A stretch of 64,000 nucleotides of DNA, from assembly GCA_947462335.1 (NCBI GenBank), contig OX381721.1, positions 10,615,910 to 10,679,909 on the forward strand, in the 5' to 3' direction. Under the pieces are notes generated by a model, which saw only the letters and a list, made by a program, of their open reading frames with translations, ran no database searches and had not been told where the DNA came from. How positions within the stretch are numbered: the first letter of the stretch is position 1; each line of letters starts with the position of its first letter. This DNA is from Harmothoe impar. Lineage: Eukaryota > Annelida > Polychaeta > Phyllodocida > Polynoidae. A program made the position numbers and the translations under genes. This document shows, in pieces, positions 24,553 through 37,700 of this stretch.

Positions 24553-25729
24553 GCTACTACTACTGCTACTACTACTAGTACTGCCGCGAGCGCTCGCTAC
24601 AGCGGGAGGGTGATAAGACCAAGCGGCTGCGGCGGTAGTCTCATTTTCAGTAGCAAGAGGAGGCACTGACGCTAAACGAGCGCTGTTCCGCGTAGTCTTC
24701 TTGTTCTTGGACGGCGCTAGGTGTTGTCTTTTGCTCATGGTGGTGACTGTAGAGAGCAGCAAAAGAATGAGTGAGTGAATGGAGGTTTCCAGACCCCTTA
24801 TATACGCCTTCTCGCTTCTAGAGCTAAGCTACTTACTGACCCTGTTCAGCTGCCGCCGGCTGGCCGGCGGCCATTCACAAAGAGAAACAAAAGACATAAG
24901 GCATGACGTTTTCAGCTGGATCCCTTTCCCCCCTTTTGAGAGATTGACTGTCATGAGCTAAGCCGCTTACCACCCTGTTCAGCAATTCAACGCGCATTAG
25001 CTGTATAAAGGATTAACCGGTTGCTGCCGTCGACTGACCGGCGGCCATTCACAAAGACATAAGGTATGACGTTTTCAGCTGGATCCCTTTCCCCTCTTTT
25101 TTTTTTGAGGGATCCACTGTCATGAGCTAAGCCACTTACCACCCTGTTCAGCCATTCAGCGCGCGTTAGCTGTATAAAGGATTAACGGTGATGAGCTTAG
25201 AGTGTGTATACAAAAAAAAAGCAGGACCCCCCTAAGACGAACGTGTCTGTCTGTGAGTAGAGGCGTGTGCATGTGGTGAGCGACTTAAGTGTAAGACAAA
25301 AAAAAAATCACCACCTCCTGCCGTGGTGAGTAGACCGGGCCGGCCAGGCGGCGGCCGGCTAGTTCAATAGGGAGGGGTGACAGCTGACTAAGGCTGTGCA
25401 TGAAAAAAATCCGATTTTCACCTGACCTCTGACGTTTGTTACAATGAATGTCAGAGGGAGGGAGACGTCCTCAGGTAGGGGGTAGGAGGTAAGGCTATGG
25501 ATGAGGAAGAAACACCGTTTTCAGCTGGTCTCCACGGATAGCGATGACACACCCCTCGTCATCTAAGCTCTTAAGGAGCGGAGCGGTTGAAAAAGCGTCA
25601 TGCGGACAGGTCGCTACACAGCTGGAGTGCTGTTGGAAATGGGATTAAACTCCCTCTGTATAAAAAGCTCTGATTTCTGTTGGAAAAAAAACATATCGCC
25701 TCTGACCACAGTAACGTCTACTACCACCA

Positions 25730-25780
<51 letters not shown>

Positions 25781-28700
25781 CCACCGCCAAGACGAGACGA
25801 GATGGCTCAAGCTATTCCACTTTCAAGCTCGCCTTCACCGCCTTGTCCACCTGAAAAAAAGTTAATGCAGCTTGACGACGTGAGACGCGCGAGGCAGACC
25901 GATGGGGAGAACAGAGAGGTAGGACAGCGGCGGTTAGCCTATAGCGACGCCTTGCTTCGTCAACTAGGTAAAGAGTTGAGCGGCTGTTGGAGAGAGTTGG
26001 GCAGTAGCTTAAAAGTTACCGCCGCCCGTATGGATGCTCTAGTAGAGCGCAGTGTCAAGACACCGGAGGAGCTGTGTACGGCGATGTTCCGAGTCTGGTG
26101 GGGTGAAACCCCGCATCGTCATAGATGGGGAGAGCTCGGTCGCGTCTTCACCCGCATTAGACGCGTGGAACTGTTGGCTCAGTGGATGTCCCTTCTCCAC
26201 AGACAGGGGTTGGATTTCGAAAACCCCGACTCGCGCGCGATGCATAAGCACTTGGGCACCCTCGGCAGACGTCTAGGTAGCAGGTGGAAAGAGGTGGGGG
26301 ACCATTTAAAATTGTCGCCTGAGAGGTTAGATAAGATCGCTGAAGAATGCGAATACGGAGGAGGTCCCGCTGAGTGGGCCTTCCGAGTGTTGAAAATGTG
26401 GCAAGATGAAGCTGACGGTGCCGGCGGTACACCTTTTGAACTCCTTCGAGTGTTGACTGAGGACATGGGAAAGTTTGACCTCGGCATCGCGATATTACTT
26501 GACTTTATCAAGCAAGAAACAACGAGAACGACGGACATGTGAATTGTTGTGTTTTATTTTCATACGTCTTCTTTATTAGTAAGTAAAAAAAAAAAAATCA
26601 TAACAATTAAGACGCGCGCCCTCTTAAAGTGTCACTTCCTCCAGTCGCAGCTGATCGCCTCATCGAAGCACGTGATAAACAAAAAAAAACGAAGAGACAC
26701 GCTTCTTCCTCTCGAGAGGAAGAAGCGTGTCTCTCGATTGAAATCTTTTTCTTTTCTTTTTTTCTTAAAAGAGACAAACGCCCCTTAGAGTGCCCCCCCA
26801 CCCCCCTAGAGTGCCCCCCTCCCCCCTTCCCCCCTCCCCCCCCACCACTCGCCCCATGCATCCTAAAAGCGCCCCCCTCCCCATGCATCTTAAAAAGACC
26901 CCCCTCCCCTTCCCTCCCCTCCCCTCCCCTCCCCTCCCCCCCCCTCCCCCCCCTTTATACACTCTAAAGAACGCTTCTACCTAGTTCAATAAGTCACTTC
27001 CAGTCGCTCGTAAAACAATAAAAAATGAAAAAAAAAAACAAACTTATATCGTAGTGTTTTTTATTAGTTTACCGAAAAAAATAAGAGACTCGCCTCCTCC
27101 TCCTCCTCCTCCTCCTCCTCCTCCTCCAAAAAAAAAGATATCACATTTTAAAGCGCGTGACCCCTTAAAGACGCTCATCTCTTCATTAAGTCGCGTGACG
27201 TCACTTCTTCTTCTTCTTCTTCTTCCGGTCACGTGATCAATCAGGTCACTTTCGGTCACGTGATCCTCAATCAGGTCACTCACTTCCGGTTGGCCATTAG
27301 GTCATGTGACGTCACTTCCGGTCACGTGACTCATCAGGTCACTTCTGGTCACGTGATCCTAAAGTAGGTCACTTCCGGTCCCCTAAGTAGGTCATATGAC
27401 GTCACTTCCGGTCCATAAGTAGGTCATATGACCTCACTTCCGGTCACGTGACCAAATGGCGGCCTCTGATTGGCTAACTAGGTCACGTGACCTCACCACT
27501 AATCCCCTAAGTAGGTCACTTCCGGTCACGTGACCAAATGGAGGCCTCTGATTGGCTGCAGGTCGATTGAGTAATAAACAGTACTTAACTATAGTCCCGT
27601 TCCGATACATACTATACTACTCACCCCAGATACACTCGTTCATTCTAATAACTCATACTTAATTAACAATTAACAAGGTTATGTTTGTACCTTTATATTC
27701 AACTTCATGTTCAATTGTAATATAATCTGATGCATTTAAGGTCATTTGGTGGGTAAATGACCTGAGTGCATTAGATATGCATTGAGTGTATTTCACAGGG
27801 TTAATTTGCATTCGTTAGCATTTTATTCATTTTTGGCGGGGGGGGGGGGTTACTCTGCAATTGGGTTGTGGGTTGGGGGTTATCTTAATCACTACCCTGC
27901 AAAGTCAAATTAGAAATCATAAAATTACCTGAATCCATCGGCGTCAGTAGTGGTTTAGGAATGCCCATTAACAGCAGCAAACAAGCGTGGATGGAAAGTG
28001 TTACCAGCTGTTTTATACATTCTTTTTCCATCTGCTGGTCGAACGGGTTTGATTCCCAAAATAGCACTGCATGGCTTTCAATAAGTCGGAAACAAGATAA
28101 CTAAGCCGACATAAATCCTTAAATCATACGTCGAGGACGAGCCACGAGGTGGGAGTAACATCCCACCTAGTGGTAGAATGATGAACGAAAACGACTAAGT
28201 ATTCGATTTTACTCTGCCACTGCATGGGTATCAGAATGCCTCCATGCTTAATCACGTACGCTAACAGGGATAATCAAATTTGAATAAGCGCCAGTCTTGT
28301 ATAAGCGCTTGTCCCCATCTAGAAGTATATAATTTATAGCCTTGACGTTTTTGTAGAAGGCTGTCTACAAGTACTGTATAATAATGTGTAAGGGGAGCAG
28401 ATATAAAAAATGTGTATGCTACCTGTTATTAGGCCCCTTTAGTCTGCTCAGCTGGAACCACATACTTCATGTGATGGTAGGGTCATATGAGTTTCAGTTT
28501 GTTTTTATTTTTATTTGGCTAAAGTTTCTCTAGATATACAGTCTTTCAAATAGAAATTGAAGAGGTTTATTGACCATAAAATCATGTCGGTGTAAAACAC
28601 GTTCTTCCAGAATGGTCAGTGAAATATTTACACGAGTATACACAAGCACAGTGGTAATAAACAGTGCATTTTAGGCAATAAAATATCGCCACACACAAAA

Positions 28701-31700
28701 AAACAGTTCATAGTCTTCAAGGTTGTATCTTCCTCTTATGGTTTCATCGTTAACCTGTGGACAGGCAGTCAAGTTTATATTTCTTAACACTTATGGGCGT
28801 GACTGCTATATTAGTCAGCCCTGGTTGCTTATGGCTGTGTCTCACGAACTTGGGCCAATGTATTTGTCTATGACCGGGTGCCGTCTATGACCGGGTGCCG
28901 TCTATGACCGGGTGCCGTCTATGACCGGCTATCTAAAAAAGTTGTTTGGAGGGATAAACTTTTTTTTATAATTTTTATTTTACAATTTTTATTTATAATT
29001 CCGTGTGTATATGTTATAGGTCTATGTCAATCTCCTAACTATAAGTTCTCCCTCTAATTGCAGTGTCTAGATGCCACCAAACTGTTCACCCTGCTTGGGG
29101 TGGCACCAACAAGTCAACTCACCGAGGAGCAGTACAAGACAGCTGCCCCTGTCCTGCTCTTCTACATCCATGATGTCACTAAGTCATGTGAGGCTGCCAT
29201 TCAGGACAAACCTCTCCAGTACTTCACTAATTTCTTGGTGCAAGGGGAGTTCCCCTCAGGGGTTAAGGACAGGAGCTTCAGGGCGTGGCTGCAGCATATG
29301 ATGGATAAGGTGGAGACGACGTACGTACGTAAACCTATGTTAGAGGAGGAAGAGGAGGCCCCCCATGGGCACGGGGACGGGGGCCACACCCATGATGAAC
29401 ACAGCCATGATGAACACCCGGTGGAAAACGAATTTGTGAGTATAATTATCATTAGTTCCCATTAGTTCCCATTATACAATCACTTTGTGTGTACATTAAC
29501 GTAGGGCCTAATAATGATGAGATGAGATGGAAATGATGACAGAGATAAATTAATAATTATAATTACTGTGCATTAATAAAACAGTCTTGCGGGTTTAATC
29601 GCAACTTTAAATCGTCAAAGCGCCTCAATCGAGGTATACATAGGTTTGAGCTGGTTCCACCTCATTATGGCCCTGTATAGGTCGAGTTACATATACTGGA
29701 TTTTTCTATTTATATGGGAGGTGCGTGGGCAAATAAACCACTGGACCGCGACATCTAGGTAGGGTGACTCTAAATCAGGCAGTTGTATATAGGTATAAAT
29801 AGATATAATTATGTGCATCATGAGGTACACATGATCACATACACTTATTACAATATATTGTATAATGAAACCTGTAGATCACTATAGCCCAGATGCAATT
29901 AGAAATAGATTTTAATGTAATAACCCTGGTGTATGGCTATCATGGTGCAGTTACCTGATCACGTGTAGCCTCTGTTTGCCCACACTGTGACGTAGCAGAG
30001 CTGTAAATGTAACTCGACCTATAAACAACTTCTTATGACAGTTGGTATTAAGGACGTTGGAACAACTAGTCTCTCACCCTGATGATATCTTGTGGGTAAT
30101 ACTCTGGTATCTATATATTTGTCTTGCTGCGCTAGTGTAAAAGCCTAATACAGTAATAAATGTCTATCTCGTCTATGGTTAAGCTATGTACATTCACTTT
30201 CTTCATGTAATTCCACAGTGTTCATAATAGGATTTTTCTCCAAATTATTTAACCTTATATACCGTACGTACTAAAACAGGTTGAAAAGGTTAGATAAACT
30301 AAAACATATTTAGAGAGAAAGAGACCATTGTAGGTTTGTGCCACACTGTCCACTGCTCCGGTCTGCTTAGGGATACCCAGCTAACAAAAAAACGTTATTT
30401 TACGTCAAAATAACGTTTTAAACTTTACATAACGTTATGCCATACTAAAGAGCCTTAGAAAAACGTTGACATACAATAACGTTATATAACGTTATAAAAT
30501 GGTGTATAACGTTATTTGTTTAGTGGGTACCGCGGGAGGCCGAGCTCAGACTAGTGTGAGGTTTGTGCGTACATATACGTATGTAAATTATTTATACAAA
30601 TTATTTATACTCAGGCCGACCCACTGTGTCCGGCTATTTTCGTCCTAAGGGGTACACAGTTCAGTCCGCTCTGTAGTGGGATTAGGAACCTGTTCTCCTG
30701 AGTGTTCAAAATACCTGGAAAGCTATACATAGGTACATTTATATATATATGTATACAAAGCATTCCTATATGTGGCTCCAGAGGGGTCAAAAGCGACCTG
30801 GCGACCTGGGCTGTTTTCCAGGCGACCTGGCGACCTGGTACAATAATAAAAGCGACCTGGCGACTTTTGGAAAAATGTAGCTATATGATAAATGGTCTAA
30901 AAAAGCGACTTTGTGACCTGGGGCCCTTAATTTCGGCGACTTTCCGACCTGGGGGGGGGGACGCCTTTGCACCCCCCTATATGGGTTAAACGCGCACACG
31001 TTAGCCTAGTCTGGAAGCCATAGCCTTTGTTTCAAAAGATGACTAAAATTGAGAGCAGACCAGGCAAATCCTACTGATTTCACCCTAACCCGCCCAGAAT
31101 TTCACCATAAGACGACCTCAATGTACATGTACAAGGTATTAGCAGTAACCCTATAACAAAGGTTATTCTGTCAGGAATACTAGCTATATACCTACTTTTC
31201 AGGAGTTCCAAAATTCAAGAAAGAAACACCCGTACTAGGGAAATAATTAACCTGCATGATTCTAAAATTATTTCAGTGTGTAAATCCAGGTTGTCTGGAT
31301 ATGAATTAAAAACCCTTCATATTGTTTTGATTGACATAAGAAGTGGTCGACTTTGGGTTAATTTTGGTCGACATTGAGTTAAATCAGGCCATATGAGATT
31401 TCCAAATATGAGGCTAATTATCTACATATGTTATTATTTATAAAATTATCAACGATGATCAGTTGATACCTCTGGATCATCCCCCGATGTCTGGTACAAT
31501 GTACAACAGATATAACAATGTACAACAGATATAAGCCAATGGTGGTTTTAACCGATAAAATATGAAGCATCTGCCAATCGTCACGAAAAAAACGGGAAGG
31601 GTTGACTAATGGCGGATTTACCTTATGGATAAACGTATAGTATGTACACAACTGGTAAAATGTTGATGTAAACTGTATTGCAGTGTGCTGATGCCTACCG

Positions 31701-34700
31701 CCTCCTGTCGGATCTTAAAATAAACACCCAGAATGCTACGGCAGCCGAGGCGGGCCACGCCGCAGCACTGGGCCTTCTCCACATGTTACAAGGTTCGTAT
31801 CACCAGGACAGGTTATATTATATTGTATATAGAAAGGAAAAACAAACATATAAATAAATAAAATTAAAAGGTTAGTAGTAAAGTAGCGGACATGACAGGG
31901 ACAGAGAGAGAAAGAAAGAAAGAGATGATTCAAGGGACCTGAAATGGAGAAACCAAGATTAGTATGGGGCTCTGTCTTTGTTTAATGTGATTTATTGATT
32001 TTTTCTATCAAACTATGTATTGAAAACGATGGTGATATTGTGTTTCAGGTGAGCAGCTCGACACACACTGCAGCGCGGCGCCCTACAAGGATGAGATGCT
32101 CAGGCACATGCTTACAGTGAGCGGGGTGGGCTACGACGAGCCAATCACACTTGAATGTAAGTTCAAACTCTACAAAGCTATAGTGTAGCAGCAGGAACGC
32201 CCCCTATCTGCAGCAGCAGAAAGTGTAGCCACAGAAAGGTCCCCACCAATACTACATATACCAATTGAAAGCTCTAAATCTGTGTAGTATATAGTATCGT
32301 GCTTAGATTTTGACAATTAGATAGTGGATAAATGATTCCCTGGCCTCTAACCCGCCACCCAGTGCTGCATTCATGTTTCATACCGATCCTTCTCGCACCA
32401 ATGTAGCACTCATGCATGACTCCGTACTGTATTGCTAGTCAGCTTGTATATAATAAAGCTATACCATGGCCACATTTGCAGTAAGATTCTCATGACATTT
32501 TTTTTACTGACATCATCCTATTAAACTCTGATTTCCATTTCCCTCTACTCCAGTTATGAAGGAACTCCTTAAAAAGCTGAAGATAGGAAGTTCTTCTAAT
32601 GTCACAGTGTCACTTCACGCCCATGATGGGGAGCCGGGAGGACATGCGCATGGACGACGACGCCGTGCCCCCGACACTGCAGCTGCCACAGACAAGGTGG
32701 GCATTTTGTACTTTTTTAGTCCATTGCAGTCGGACACGAACCACCAAATTATGGCTGTGTCTCACGATCATGGGCCAATGTTTTCGTCTATTACCGGGTG
32801 CAATCTATGACCGGCTTGAAAGAAACGAGTTTATTTAGGGCAGATGTAGATATGAATTGAAATAAAAAGAGTGATATAAAGTCTTAAAAGACCCATTAAC
32901 ATTTTCAACCATTTATATGTTCATCTACCCTAAATAAAGCGTTTTTCCCCCCAAGCCGGTCATAGATTGCACCCAGTCATAGATTGCACCTGGTCATAGA
33001 CAACAACAATGGCCCTATCTCATGAGACACAGCCTTATATGTTCTGGCTATATCTTTCGATCGCATTAACTTCGAAGACATTCTGTGTCATTTATGGTGA
33101 CTCGGACGCAGTAGTTTAAGGAGATGTGCATATTCTGTCCGATCAAAGAACACTGTGCTTTCTAGTTAGAAAAACGAACTATTTGCACAACCGCTGAAAC
33201 AAGAAGTAACATAAAAATTCAAATCTATTGTCGTGTCTGATGTCTTTGTAACAGTATTGATGTCAGCATGCTTTATTGAATGGTCTTACGTCACAATATA
33301 ATACAGTGCAGTGGCGTAGGAAAGGAGGGCCAGGGGACCCCCCCCCCCCCCGATGTGATGTCACAATACTTTATTACAGTGGCTGATGTCACAATACTTT
33401 ATTGCAGTGTCTGATGTCATAATACTTTAATACAGTATCTGATGTCACAATACGTTATTGCCGGGTCTGATGTCATAATACTTTATTGCGTGCAGTGTCT
33501 GATGCCATACTACCTTATTACAGTGTCTGATGTCACAATACTTTATTACAGTGTCTGAGTGCAGAGGAGCTGCTGTGGGGTGTGTATGGGGTGGACTACC
33601 TCACTGGGACCGCAGTGACCATAAGGGACCTGGCACCCTCCCTCCTCCAGCAGCAGATGTCTGGGGTCTGTGCGCCCACAGCCCTACCCATCCCCGGCAG
33701 TGGTCTTACCAGCTCACAGGGTCTGTTCTGCTTCCTGTACTTTTTTCTTTTGATATAAATTGATTAATCACTGTACACATAATTCTCTTCTGAGAAGCGT
33801 GCTCCCTTCAAAATTTAATGTACCCAAAATTCAAAGTACTAAGGGGCGTCTTGAGTAGGGGGAATTATAAATATGGTTTGTTTCAGGTAACTGGTTAATG
33901 GGTATGGGTTGTGAGATGTGATAGTTATATGAGTATAAAAATCTAATGCAATATTCAAAACTCTTAAAAATTACCACGATCTCAGCGATATTAATCTCAG
34001 CGTTATATTCATAGATGTATTATCACTTTTTAAACATTATATAGGACTGTATCTAGGTCATTCCTGTGAATATTTCCAGTCCATGGCTACAGCATGATCT
34101 TTGGGTTATAATATTACTATTGTCTACTTTCAGTCTATGGGTACGGTATTCTGGCGGTGCTCATCATCTCTCTGCTGAGCCTGTTCGGGGTGGTGTTTGT
34201 TCCATGTGCAAGCAAAAGGTGGTACAAGGAGGTCATGTCCGTGTGTATTGGTATGGCTGTGGGGACCCTGATAGCTGACTCAGTCTTCCACCTCCTCCCA
34301 GCGGTAAGGCCACCACCTCATCTTGATAACTTGGGTCTCGGGCTTGTACAGCAAATATTTTGGGTGGGGGGTAGGGGGGAAAAAGCAGAAAAGAAACTGT
34401 CCTGTAGGGGGAGCTGGGTCACAAAATTGGGGTCAAATTTCTGTTAAAATCTCAGTGGGCAGAGGTAAAATTAATTAAACTTGTGCCAAGTACCATTCTT
34501 CAAAATGACACTTGTAAATACCACTATGACCTTGGACTTGTTGCTTGGCTTGGTCAATCCCTGCCGTTGGCTTGTATGGAACCAGTGAACAGCAACCAGA
34601 AATTATGTTGGGAGTTTTCCCTCCCTACTTTCTAGCTCCAGTCGTGACTTCCCTGTTCACTGGTTCCAAGATACAATGTAACCACAATCATTGATCAACC

Positions 34701-37700
34701 AAACATAGCGAAAGTTTGAATTTTAGGTTATAATGGTAGATACCAATGCTACAATAGCGAATAGCGGTAACTCTAAAACTACAGTAGATTGCTTACTGTG
34801 TATCATAGGATATCAAACGCAAGGATGGTGACCATGAATATCTATGTTTTACTGTGTATTCCAGCCACTCTCATTCCCTCCGTGTTTTTTTTACCTTGCA
34901 TTTGATGTAATTACCAAATGTACAAGTCTTACCCAGGTCGAAAAGACTGGGATGCGGTAGCCTACCACATATCTGAGATCAAACTCCTGATGCTTGTTTT
35001 CAACCTATCCTCGTTCTATCCACAGGCCTTTGGAATCCATTCACATAGTTATGTATATACACAAGAAGGACCTTCCTTTGTATTTGAGTCTCACCTCACC
35101 AAAGGAATGGGAATTGCTGCAGGTAAAGCTTTATATTAAACCTAATCATTATATACCACGTTCTTATACATATCCCCCCCCCCCACTGTTTCTGAGACTG
35201 ACAACCATTATGTAACCATACAGATGCAAAAGGGGGATTGATGATTTAAGTTTGTGTCAAGATCTTTAGAATGACATAATTATCACAAGCAAAGATATTT
35301 CTGGTAGTTTTGTGGAAATCATATCTCGAACATGAGTTATGACTAAAAATGATAAATAAGCTATCCCCATGTGTGAGATGGTCTGCAAAAAGGGACCTTA
35401 GTGCACCCTGCAATAAGGTCCCTTTTCACAGATTCTGCCTCACATCCCCTTTTAAGGTCTGTTTTCAGTTTTGAGTTACTGATGGAATTTTCAATAAACT
35501 ACGACCAAAATGTCCCATGTAGAAAAAACGGAATGGTTTTCATGGCAACCAAAAAGTGCAATATGTGCCAATTTCCCATAGAACACATTCCATTCACATT
35601 CCAAATTTAGATCATTTGCACCAAAAACAGAAGAATTCTCAGAAGACTACTGCATTCTCCATAAAAAATTACTCTATTGCTTTTTTAAATGTCTTAAATG
35701 TTTTAAATGTACAAGGTGTACAAAGCTTCTCCTTTAATAACTAGTTTAATTTAAGGATAAGTCATTTATTATTGTTGTTTGAATGACAGATGGCATGTTT
35801 CTTCCAAGTATAATTTTCACACATCCATTGTTATATCGCAGCGGTGTATTTCTTCTTCCTCGTTGAGTCTCTGATGGCCAATATTCTGCCCAGCGCCCAG
35901 GTGAGTTGTCAATTACATCTAACAAAGTCAAACATCATGAAGATGATATGATTAAAAAACACTATTTTCATTATTTTACCTTAATTATTTTGTTGTAACA
36001 TCATTACGTGGGCAAACTGCTGGAAAGAGTAATATATCGACAGTTGATGGACTATCTAGTTGATGAAAATATTGTGACCTTGGCCCAATATGGGTTTATG
36101 CCAAACCGGTCCACAGCCACAGCAATTCTAAGGATTGAGAATTGTCTCTATAGTGCACGCAATAAAGCGAACTATACTGTGGTAGTCTACCTAGACGAAA
36201 GGCTTTCGACGTGGTACACCACGGTCAACTGATGGTGTATATGTATGTTGAAGATGGTTGAAAATGGTCAACCAACAAGCTCCACAAGAAGTGTGAGGTT
36301 GAAAGACTGGACATCAGACGCATGTCTCATGTATAGACACAGCCAGGATAAGAGCAACCTGACCAGTAGGCCCAACATAAGAACTAGAGGTGACATGAAG
36401 GTCAAGCTTAAGGTAGAACGACCTAAAAGGTTGAAGTACACGACCAGCCCCTTATACAGGGGCATGCAGGTTTGGGATGAGCTCCCGCTGTACCTACGGG
36501 AACTGCCCGATGTATCGCAATTCAAAACAAGACTGAGGTCACATATAAAATGACGCCCTGATGTTTCCCAGATAACCCGAACCTGATGATCCAAATTGGG
36601 TTGGTTTTCTGGCAGGGTCGTGTATATATACACCTCCTCTTGAACTCATGAATATGGAAAAATGTGAATGTTCCTGCACTACATACTGTGGTCGCCCTCT
36701 GTGGCATTTTTCCTCCGATACCCCTAAAACACATCTTCGGATGACAATCTCTTACTCAAGTACCTCAGTCAACAAACTTTAATAGTAGCAGCATAACTAT
36801 AACCATAACGATATGGATTTCTTACTAGCCTAATGAGCTGATAATTCAAATAATGAACATTCCGCCCATCACCACATAATCATAAAAGAGTAATAAGTAA
36901 TAACCTCATGTAATTTCATAATAATTATTGTTCTTTATTGCATATAATTTTTCATCACTGACATCTTCGGAGGAGTGTGTAACATTACATGAGAAGTGTC
37001 AATAAATCTATATAAAAATTACACCGAAATGTAATGCAAATGTTAGAACCAGAGCTTCATAGTTTTATTATGTTCTGAATCAGTTGACTACAATGTGCAT
37101 TTTGGATTATCAAATTTGATGTACCTTCCATTCCAGACGCATAGCCATTCGATAGATATGAAGTTAGGGAAAGCGGAAAATGGCGGCCATGACAATAATG
37201 GCTTCGCAGTAAGTAAACGTCAATTCATAGATTATTTCTTTACATCATATATTTCGATGACAAATATCGTTTTTCAGGTCTATCCTCTATATGGTGCCAC
37301 TGTAATCATAATTCCTAATTTACTGTACCGGTAGTCTTAATTGTCCCATATTTAGAATGCACACAACAGATAAACTAAAGGCAAATGGGTTCCTCATAGT
37401 TGTGTCATCAGTTTCAAAAAAAAGAAGAAAAAAAAAGAGCCCTTCGATATATTATATTATACATTAATGTTACTTACAGCCTACTGTAAATAAAATCTAA
37501 AGAAGCACTGGTAGGTGCATTGTAGAAACCAAGTTGGTCAGAATAGATAACTGTCCATTACACTCAAAAAGTAAACTTGTCTCCAGACTCTTCCAAGTGA
37601 CGATCATAAAATAAACGAGTCAAAAACTCATCTAAGTGACAAGGCCTAAGGAAGCGGGTCTTCTAGCTGGAGATAGAAGACCCACTTGGCATGTGCCAGC

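Larger units (their letters stand above)
18249..27621. mobile_element. Polinton/Maverick-like element, reduced (9373 bp)
   Basis: The ends are AGTAGTATAG...CTATACTACT, flanked by a perfect 6-bp CACCCC duplication, with TIRs of about 460-500 bp. Polintons characteristically have 6-bp duplications, AG-starting long TIRs and a protein-primed PolB. Contents: PolB (-), PC4-domain protein (-), a central repeat-rich region and a tandem Death-domain protein (+). All three ORFs are intact, so insertion is likely recent. By eye the element is more GC-rich than its surroundings. I find no rve integrase, Adenain-type protease, FtsK/HerA-type ATPase or capsid proteins, and no unassigned ORF long enough to hide them. 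It may be mobilised in trans by full-length Polintons or be a distinct lineage. It lies in intron 1 of the ZIP gene. Confidence 0.9.

Noticed and set aside
24081..24669. Long Leu-rich, Ser-rich and Ala-rich open frames overlapping the PC4 gene
   Set aside because: They arise from (GCA)n/(ACT)n triplets read in other frames; only the frame ending in the PC4-like domain has conserved sequence.
24739..24762. Longer N-terminus for the PC4-domain protein
   Set aside because: The upstream extension begins at a TTG codon; the TATA box position supports ATG 24738.
26607..27283. Gly-, Pro- and Arg-rich frames right of the Death-domain gene
   Set aside because: Produced by C-rich, (TCC)n and palindromic repeats; no domain.
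18249..27621. Integrated herpes- or adenovirus-like genome
   Set aside because: PolB type, AG-starting TIRs and the 6-bp duplication match Polintons, and there are no capsid or packaging genes.
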